A stretch of DNA of 64,000 nucleotides, from the NCBI GenBank assembly GCA_963932465.1, contig OZ010793.1:365084459-365148458 (forward strand), read 5' to 3'. The notes beneath the pieces are model-generated. The model saw nothing but the letters and a program-made list of their open reading frames with translations. It was not told the DNA's origin and made no database searches. Of the stretch, positions 55,670 through 64,000 are shown piece after piece (within the stretch, counting starts at the first letter, position 1; every line of letters begins with the position of its first letter). The position numbers and the translations under genes are program-made. The DNA comes from Maratus speciosus (lineage: Eukaryota > Arthropoda > Arachnida > Araneae > Salticidae).

Positions 55670-57995
55670 TGCTTTGTTTGGATTCGCGAAGCATTATTCA
55701 ATAAGATAAATATTTGAATTACTTACAGTCGTTCAACTTATGAGAATGGCTGCGTTCCGATTCCACCAATAACTAAATTCTGGAAAAATGGAAATATAAA
55801 TTGCTCAAGAAAACAATTTCCTCTGCAGTTAGCTTTTGCAGTTACAATTAATAAATCACGAGGTTTAACATTAGATAAAGCAGTTGTAGATATTGGGGAT
55901 AAAGAGACACCAGTTGGTTTAACGTACGTAGCGTTGTCGAGAGTGAAAACCCTTCAAAGTTTAGCATTCAATCGAACATTTCCTTACGAGAGATTCTACA
56001 ATATCAAAAGTTCTCATATGCTCTCTGCATTATTTAAATGCAGAAAATAAGAAGAAATTAAGTTTTACAATTAATAATTCTTAGTATCAACGAGAGCAGA
56101 TTTCAAATGTTTTCCCTCAAAATAGGATTTTGAAGAAGTAACTTTCTTCAAGATTGCTATCAAAGATTATTTGATGTGAATTACAAAGATTGGAAACATA
56201 CTTATTTCAAAGCATTTGAGAAAACACCAGAGCCTATTGAAAAATGTAAAAACTTCTTTAAAAGAGCTTTTAGTTGAAAATTTAAAAATATTTTGTAAAA
56301 TTTTGCTTCGAAAATATTTTTATTTATACCAGTCTTATATCATAAATAAAAAATTCCCAGGAAATTTTTAGTTATTTGGCTGAATTTACATTTCTAAAAT
56401 TGAAATTGCGCCAAAACATAAAATAACGTTTTTGCTTAATAAAGATCCAAAAATAATATAAAACAATATTGTTATTTCAAATATTTATCTTATTAAATAA
56501 TGCTTCTCATTTTTTATTTACATTTTTTATTTATATATTTAATAATAAATTTACAAAAATATAATTTAATTTTTTTTTTCTGCATCTTCGAAATTTAAAG
56601 CATATTTCCGAGCACATGCATTCTGTGTCAGAAAAGATTCGTCATGTCGTCGTTTTTTACTCGTTGTTTTCGACCAGTAAGTGTATATTTTCTCGGCATT
56701 TTATACAGTAGAACTAATACATTCCATAAATTGTTTTTAAACGGCAAGCATATTAAAAATAATACTAATGGTAATTACTTCTTAAAAGTAAATATGTTTC
56801 ATGTGGTTCAATTTTCAACCTTCGAATTCTAATAACACTTCATATAACGAATTTAACAATTAATTTTTTTTTATTACAGTTCTTTTGTTGCCACTTTACA
56901 AAAAGAATCATAATATAATTCTTTTAAAATGTGTAGGTATCGTCTGCTGATTTCACATAATAAGAATAAATTGTGTATTTGATTTCTTAACACTGAAAAA
57001 TACTTTTATAACTGAATGTAAATAATTAAATTTTCACTAATTGTAATTCATTAAAAATATGCTATACTTTTCATAAAAAAAAAAGGTATTTTAAAAATTT
57101 CATAAAAGAAATCGTGAAACTATTATATTATTTAAAGGAATGATCACTAAAATATGCGCCGTTTCCAACCAATCTTAATAAAGTATTCTATTAAAATGTA
57201 TATTTTCCTCTCAAATAACACACATTTTTATTAATAAGAAAGTTTAATGTTCTTTTACGGTTTCAAGTATAAACTCTGCTGTTATTTTCAATATTTAAAA
57301 TATTTCGTCTCCGCAAAATGCAGACAGATAGGTTCCTTTCCTTATTTAAATAATTTTTTTAAAAAATGTGAAATTTTGATGCAACGATAATATTTCACGT
57401 ACTTAATTCATGAATTTGTTTACTTTTACTGACTCAACGATTTTTATTTTCTGCATGAAATACGCAGGTTTCATTATCGTTTATAAAAATAAATCCGTAT
57501 AATGGAAAAGTATATTCAACAAAATAATTAAAAAAATATATATTTTGTTAAATCATTCGATAAGAAAATAATATTATCAGAATCTACAGATCATATTTTA
57601 TTTCTATCAAGTTCAAAAATATTTCTTTCCCTAATTAAATTTAAAAAACAGTTTTTGAGATATTTTGGCGGAATAATGAAAATATATTTTATTTATTTAA
57701 TTAATCATGATTCTATCTATAATTACTAACTCCATGATTTATTTTTACTTCTAGAAATATACGTGTTTCATTTTTTATTTGCACAAATGCGTCCGTAATG
57801 AAAAAACATGTAAAATAAATTAATGAAAATAATAATTTTTTAAAGGTTATTCTGTAAAAACAAATAATATTGTGCAAATCTACAGATCATAATTTATTTT
57901 TATGTTTAATTTCAAGTCAAAATACTGAATAGTTTTTTTTGTAAAGTGTACCACAAAATGTAATTTGTGTAGCCTAGTAGAAGGTTCGCTTCGCT
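55670..57995 (+). mobile_element. Helitron-like element with helicase remnant
   Basis: A helicase C-terminus lies near the left side. Short inverted segments GGATTCGCGAAGC (55680) and, reverse-complemented, GGATGAGCGAAGC (about 57987-58000) may be the terminal pair of a Helentron-type element. The 3' half holds a ~300-bp imperfect tandem duplication (57421-57650 and 57718-57930) sharing TTTATTTT, CGTTTCAT and ATCTACAGATCATAWTTTAT. Boundaries are approximate. Confidence 0.5.
55718..56049 (+). pseudogene. Helitron Pif1-like helicase, C-terminal fragment
   Basis: The frame follows a stop at 55715 and runs 110 codons to a stop at 56047-56049. It contains GCVPIPPITKFW, FPLQLAFAVTINKSRGLTLD (helicase motif V type: T-NKS-G-TLD), VVDIGDKETP and GLTYVALSRVKTLQSLAFNR (motif VI type: YVALSRV), then FPYERFYNI. 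These are the last motifs of the Helitron helicase domain. The Rep domain and helicase motifs I-IV are absent, so it is a fragment, though this stretch has no internal stops. Confidence 0.9.
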
Positions 57996-58229
57996 CATCC
58001 TAATTACTTGATGAAAGTTCTGTTTTTTGTTTGCACTGTCCGTGGCCACTTAAATGCCGGTCTTTGTTTTTGTACTTTTTATAACCTAAAATCACGCCTC
58101 AAAAGAATAAAAAAAGTATTTTTACGTTTCGGAGACGAAAAAAAACTAGCGGTATTTATGGTTGATATTTATTATCTCTATATTTATAAGAAAGCGTATT
58201 GATTTGTAAAATTTTTCTACTTCCAGTTT

Positions 58230-58650
58230 TTTATGGATTAACATGTTTTGGGATGATTCCTGAATATGATTTTAACTATTTTTGGGCTAATGTCTGTCTG
58301 TCTGTGCATTGCGCAAATTTTGTGGTCTCTGAAACTCTAGGACTAATGCATGGAATCCCATGAAGCTTCATATCTAGTTGTATCTGAACATAAATGTATG
58401 TTGATTAGATTTTGGTGGATTCTATCGCCCTGCCTATGTGGCGCATTATGTCAGCTACATCTCAGCATCTATGGAATGTTAACTGCGCTAAACTTAAAAT
58501 ACATTATCGTAATTATATAAAAGGTTTGCTGATTCAGTCTTGGTTTTGATCTCTCAATTGGGAGTTATGCTCTATTATGCATTTTATGATGAACATTGTA
58601 GCTGTTATCTTAGTTTCTGTTGGATAGAAATGTACCAAAATTATATGTTA
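58230..58650 (-). repeat. family F relative, copy 4, reversed and diverged
   Basis: In reverse complement it contains GCGCCACATAGGCAGGGCGA, CACCAAAATCTAATC, GCATTAGTCCTAGAG and a GACAGACAGAC tract, in the order of a family F unit. Ends are not preserved. Confidence 0.55.
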
Positions 58651-58950
58651 GGCTATTAATATAAATGCGTTAACCCAGTTTTGGCTGTGAATATTCAACT
58701 GAAGGCGCTCTTACTCTGCGCTTTTTTTTTCCTTCTATTCTAAAAGAGATCACTGTAAGTCTATGCTAAATTCTGAATTTTAAGAAATGCATTGTACTTT
58801 ATATGAGCGCATTATCCAGAAAAGAAAATTCCGTAGACAGAGTTTTGTTCCCAAATCTCTAGTATATAAGGCAAGTTTTGAAAGTAAATCAGTATTTTAC
58901 AATGCCACAAATATACGGTAAAATTGTTTTTGTTGCAGTTGCACATCATT

Positions 58951-58998
<48 letters not shown>

Positions 58999-60161
58999 GG
59001 GGTGAGGTGAAAGTTAACTAACAGAATAGATGAACAGAGAAAACACAGTTTTTCTTTTTTTAAATATTGCAAATTTTGAAACTCACGTTTTCATATCTAT
59101 AATTAATAATTAGTAGTATGTAACTGCACTATTTAACTTAATATATGAGAAGAAAATATATAAAGGAAAAGTTTGTGATGACAACAGCATTCTACTTTTT
59201 AATTATTCTAGTTATAAATTCTTCATTTTACTTATTTACTAAAATTTCTTAAGGCTTTTATTTATACTTACGTGCACCTCGTTCTGAGCAGAATATTTAC
59301 GAAAAGTTAATTACGCTCTTCAAACATTAATTATGTATTGTAACTGTTTAAATCTTTCTTTTGAAATTTAATTCACTTCGATAACATATTATTATTTAAT
59401 CGGTCTGGAAACAGACATTTTAAAGTCTTATGGAAATAGTTAAAAAAATTGTTAGGCTTTATTGTAAGATTTATTTTTTCTAAATACACATCATTTTATA
59501 AATATTTATAATGGCGTTTTCTAATTGAAATAATTGTCAAGATCATTTTAGAATTTCTTTATCATTCTTTTCTTGCTTGAATGATTCGCGTGCAGTCATT
59601 GAAATGCGGAAGGCATCTTTCTGTTGCATTTTTCTAAACTCACCTCTCTTCTTTTTTTCAATCTTTCATCTAATCCATCTTCATCTTTTCTCCTTCTTAT
59701 TTATATATTTATTTAGAAAAACTTTTCATCTCTCCTGTATTTCTTTTTCCCGTCTCTTCTCTGGTATTATGTACATCCTTTAATGCTTCTTTTTTCATTA
59801 CATGATTAATGAATGACTTTCTAATTTCGCCTCATTAATTATTCATGAGTATTAAAGGATGGGAACACGTTCGGAATCAACTGTTTGTTTAATTAGGAGA
59901 AAGACAATGTATTTCTGTGAACTAAGTCAATATCAAGTGAGATCATTGTGTCTTGATGGATTCTCTTCAGGTTTCGGAAACATGTACTTAACAGTAAAAA
60001 TATTTTTATGGTGTGATGAATACTTTTTTTGCAGACTGTAGATTTATTTCTTTTTTCAGTACCTGTTAAAACTCGTTTATTAGAATTTTTTGCCTTTTAT
60101 GTAAAACAAATTGCATTTGATGAAAGAAAATAAAAAGTTCCCCTATAACACCAAAACAGCG
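58651..60161. other. AT-rich interval
   Basis: A 44-T tract lies at 58952-58995. Open frames at 59577-59783 and 59859-60041 have no recognisable domains. Confidence 0.4.
58952..58995. repeat. poly-T tract
   Basis: Forty-four T residues, the longest homopolymer in the window. Confidence 0.9.
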
Positions 60162-60373
60162 ATAACTCTTTCAACGGGAAGTAATTGTGTTTCTGTAATG
60201 TTGAATTCACACCGTAATTTTCGAAAAATTTCATTTGAAAATTTAAAAAATGCTGTTTTGTAACTTTTTTTCACCAGAGTTATAAAAGTAAAATTTAATT
60301 AAAAGATTCTGATGCGAATCTTGATTACAATGAAATGGAATATAATATATCCCACTGTCCCTCAAGGGGTTAA
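60162..60373. mobile_element. TTAA-type short element, probable family A relative
   Basis: The right end is CCCTCAAGGGG followed by TTAA (60370-60373). The left end is weaker: ATAA, then CTCTTTCAACGGGAAGTAAT. The 204-bp length matches family A copies (195 and 209 bp). Confidence 0.45.
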
Positions 60374-60539
60374 AAGAACACGAGAGAACACACTCAGATA
60401 AGAGCGGTGGGAAGGGAAGAGTGGACTATTTAAGGCGTAATATAGGTAAAATCTTTTGATCCAATGTTTTAAAGATTGGGGGGGGGGGCAGTGTAGAGGA
60501 AATTTTTTGAGATATTAAGATGACTTTCATTTGCAATTG

Positions 60540-60885
60540 TTAAAGCTATTCTTGGAGGGTGGAGGGGGGGGGGGGAATCCGGTCAACACCGAAAAACTTT
60601 CTGACACATTGACAGAACCATTTTTATACATAAAAGCATGACGTGGGCAAGTATGATATATTGAAGTTATTTCGAATCTAACGGCTTTTTCCGTTTTTCG
60701 CTAAATGTGTTAAATTTTGAGTTATAATAGATTTCTGTCTCATTGACGACTTTCACTGGCTGTAGCAACTCACAGGTTCCGAAAATCACCCCAAAATGCC
60801 ATCTTTGACTGCATTTTCTGAAATTTCCTTTGCTTTACTCAAAAGAGAAAAAGCTGTAATCTTTTTTAAATAAGAAACCTACCGT
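60540..60885. mobile_element. family D TTAA element, copy 3, diverged
   Basis: TTAA at 60540-60543 is followed by AGCTATTCTTGGAG, similar to the family D end GGCTGTTCTCAACTG. Inside, TCTGACACATTGACAG, TTTTCGCTAAATGTG, GAGTTATAATAGATTTCTG and GCATTTTCTGAAATT parallel copies 1 and 2. No right end was found. Confidence 0.5.
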
Positions 60886-62247
60886 ACCGTTTATTTAAGG
60901 GGGGGGGGGGGGATGACTTCATGAATGGGTCAGAAAGTAGCCAGTTTGGTTGGTCTAGGGATTGACCGAATAGTCGACTCGATTATAATTAAAATTTAAC
61001 ATGGGCAAATTACGGTGCAAAAATAAGAGTATTCCCTTTTACTTAGAAGTAGAATAGGCTAAGTGATGAGTTTCAATGTTATGTACATGAGTTTAGAGTT
61101 CAGCTGCCGTACAAAAAACAAATCAAAAGCGATTTTTAATTAAAAAAAGAAAAAAAAGAGTGAACTTTTTTTTCCTTCCTAAAATAGTTTACATAGGAGT
61201 AAAATCAAAACAAAAACAACTGTCTACAATAGAGAAAAAAAAAGTAAAAAAGATGGGGTATCTTTCCCTTATCATTTAATTTTAATTATTTCTACATTAG
61301 CTTTTTCTTTAATTTAAATTTATTTAATGTTTATTTTCTAAGTATACCTCTATGCCTATCCTAGCTTTTATGTCCATTAACTTAAAATAGCTCAAATTTT
61401 TTATGATCATCACCACACAATTAAATCATTAATCAAAATATAGAGCAATAATTTGCCAGAAAATAGTTCAATGTACAAATTGATATGTAACTTTTGTATC
61501 TGAGAACTGTTCTATTCAATGTGTATTTATAATTAAACATAGGTAATCGGTAAATCTTATAAATGATAACATGCAATTCCTGTTTATTTGAATTAACTAA
61601 ATGATTCATATCTGAAAATTCTTACCTGTTTAAATTTAAATTAAAATTGTTAAAAGATTTGATCTTACAAGTTACAAGAAATTTAAATACCCTTGAAAGA
61701 CTTTTGACAGAACTATTAAATAGATTTAATCAGTTTTCTGCATTATTCAAAAGAAAAACATTTACTTTCTTTTTTCTTTTTTTTTTTTTTTTTTCTTTTT
61801 TTTTTTTTGCTGTATTTTGTGCATACTCTAAATATCTTCCAATCTGCCTTCATTTCCTATTGAATGAGCTTATCTTTTAAAGACTGTCTTTTTAGCCTTT
61901 ACTTCTTATTTAGTTTTCTTCTTTCACCACATTATAACTTCTCTTTGGATGTTCTCCCCTTTGATTAATGTAAGATATTCTCCTTCTGGATTGTGAATTA
62001 TTCAAGACCAGAAAAACACTAGAGGTTATTCATTTCATTAAGTTCCGGGTAAAATAATATGCTTAAATTGATAAAGAATAATTATTGAAGTTCAGGAAAA
62101 TAATTTAACGCATGTCTCATACAGATTGCTAAACTTGGTGTTGTAGTTTGTACAGTTTTTGGATGATTTTTGTTAAGTTCGTTTGATCAAGGTTCGTAAC
62201 ATAATTTCAGCAAGATATTGAGTATTAATCTGAACTATTATATATAT
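60886..62247. other. AT-rich interval
   Basis: A G-run at about 60899-60912 and a T-rich tract at about 61766-61808. The 77-codon frame at 61647-61880 begins MLKDLILQVTRNLNTLERLL and then runs into the T-rich tract; not recognised. Confidence 0.4.
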
Positions 62248-63254
62248 TACACTGGTGTCCAAAAATTAAGGGACAGTGACCGTATGCTTTCGATTTACAC
62301 GGTTTGTCGGCTATCTACTGATATTCTTGACGAATTGCCTTGTATTTTGAGGATGTAAAGAACATGTTTGACTTCATATTTTTTTACGGAATATTTAGTC
62401 TCGGTGGCAATTAGGAAGGCAATAATAAATTTAGCAATAAAATAATGTTTGCAATCACCCATGTACCAGAAAATGCTCAAACTGGTCTGTCACCGTAAGC
62501 GAATGACTATGTGGGTCCTGTTTAACGTTTGTGTGCATTTTTGTAAGCATAGCATGCATAATATTCGTGAAGGTGTTAACGTTTCTGTGAAAAATTCAAA
62601 TTGTTTTTAATTTATAGTATACAGAGTTTTCAACCAAATTTAACATCACTTTCCGAAAATATAAAAAAGAACAATAGAAAAAGTATACTGAAATTAAAAC
62701 ATGAATATATTGAATATTTGATGAGATATGCGCATTTGTATGAAATAATTTTTACTGCGTATGCGTGAAATATTTCAAAATTTTTATTTCATCAAACATT
62801 CATGTTTTAATTGCAGTATGCTGCTGCTGAAGACGATCTTTTTCAAGTTTTCGGAAAAGTTGCGTTAAGTTTGCTTGAAAACTCTTTATTCTGTAAACAA
62901 AAACCATTTGAACTTTTCCCAGAAATGATGACATCTTCACGAATATGCGTACTATGCTTACGCAAATGCACACAAACGTTAAACAGGACCCGCATACTCA
63001 TTTGCTACGGTGACAGACCATTTTAAGTATTTTCTGTTACATAGGTGATAGCAAACATTATTTTATTGCTAAATTTATTGTTTACCCCTCTAATTGTTCC
63101 CGCGACTAAATCTTCACTGAAAAATATGAAGTCAAACATGTTCTTTACATCCTCGAAGTTCAAGGACAATTCGTCAAGAATTTCAGTAAGACAGTCGACC
63201 GTGTAGAATCGAAAAGATCCGGTCACTGCCCCTTAATTTTTGGGCATCAGTGTA
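62248..63254. mobile_element. Tc1/mariner-type long foldback, copy 2
   Basis: The element is 62250-63252 (1003 bp) with TA on both sides. The ends are CACTGGTGTCCAAAAATTAA and a near-perfect complement. It matches copy 1 (41647-42949), but the centre is deleted: the arms meet near 62790. Frames at 62295-62480, 62811-63026 and 63023-63226 are translations of the two arms, not genes. Confidence 0.88.
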
Positions 63255-64000
63255 AAAAAGAAAAAAGAGAGTGTATGACGATTCGCCGATCATTCTATTA
63301 TTCATGCTGCAGTTTAACTAATAACAATTTTATTTACATTGTTTAAATGCAGCATTTCAATAAGCGTTATTAAGGAGACAAAAGTAGCACAACCAAACAC
63401 ATTCTACATTCCAACTTCAATTCTAAATAATAGGAGTGAGAGACAGGTCACCATTACCTATTGGTACAGATAATAATAGAGAGTCAAACTAACGGAAAAG
63501 AAATTATCCATAAGTGATTTTATTTTATAATCGTGTTAAAGTTTAACTTAATCGTTTATTTATGTTCGTGCAATGATAAATTTATAAGACAAGAGAATTT
63601 TATTGTATATTGTTTCCTTTGTTTGGTATTATTAACGCACTTTTTTATTGGAATTTTTTAATCGTGTTTCTTATATTTATATTCAAATTTTTATTTAAAA
63701 TATTTGATATTTATGTTAGAGCAACAATTATTTTAAATCTAGCATTGTATTGTATTTATTAACAGTATTACTATTAATGATGTCGGCATTTTTATAAGAA
63801 TTCTAAGCGAAAAGAAATTAATAGTTCATATATGAAAATTAGTTATACCTCAGACATTTCCGCTTACCATTGTAAGTTTTAATAAAAATGATTAAGTTAT
63901 ATAATTCATAAAAGAAATTTAAATTTTCTTGGAAGTTACTTGTCAAAATCATTAAATAAGAGTCATTGAGATTTTTGTTTTACTCAAAAGAAAAATATTG
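63255..64000. other. AT-rich flank
   Basis: No gene, RNA or repeat end recognised. Confidence 0.4.

Noticed and set aside
62295..63226. Three frames of 61-71 codons
   Set aside because: All are translations of the arms of foldback copy 2.

Overview
This is an AT-rich, repeat-saturated stretch of a eukaryotic (very probably arthropod, perhaps arachnid) nuclear genome. The arthropod guess is inference: it rests on the mix of mariner, pogo, hAT, Helitron-like and TTAA-flanked elements, on a tRNA-derived SINE and on the base composition. I found no intact protein-coding gene in 64 kb. Every long open frame I could interpret is a transposase or helicase relic, a minisatellite translation or a chance frame. 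Three short stretches could be host exons, but I cannot confirm them.

The window reads as layers of transposons, many of which can be ordered because their target-site duplications (TSDs) are still exact. Eight hAT-type elements and one short foldback carry recognisable terminal inverted repeats; seven of the hAT copies have perfect 8-bp TSDs (2620, 18093, 18645, 24170, 29023, 51307, 53577), as does the 291-bp foldback at 45532. Six or seven TTAA-flanked short elements are present (1458, 5697, 6722, 10828, 16558, 43768, 60166). A pair of large Tc1-like foldbacks with TA flanks lie at 41647 and 62250. A matched pair with an unassigned inverted repeat lies at 20433 and 39858. Helitron-type elements lie at 4398, about 27020, 37797 (carrying a ~148-bp satellite) and about 55670 (with a helicase C-terminus).

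Region by region: 1-10.8 kb holds nested hAT elements, a Helitron, foldbacks and a stretch of uncharacterised DNA (7.2-10.8 kb). 10.8-16.4 kb holds a TTAA element with a perfect 20-bp inverted repeat, a decayed pogo-like element and a satellite-bearing element. 16.4-21.6 kb is the most informative part: one mariner transposase (minus strand) is broken by a TTAA element, a satellite-bearing element and a hAT which itself carries a second hAT, and is truncated by a further inverted-repeat element. Removing the insertions restores an in-frame DD34D spacing. 24-34 kb holds a hAT inside a pogo-like terminus, two arrays of a ~30-bp minisatellite, and a hAT transposase relic split by a pogo element. 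34-45 kb holds foldbacks, a SINE and the satellite-bearing Helitron-like element. 45-64 kb holds more nested copies, a Helitron helicase relic and unexplained AT-rich DNA.

No operon-like or cooperating gene set exists here; the interest is in transposon history, in elements whose interiors are satellite arrays, and in open frames created by a 30-bp repeat.
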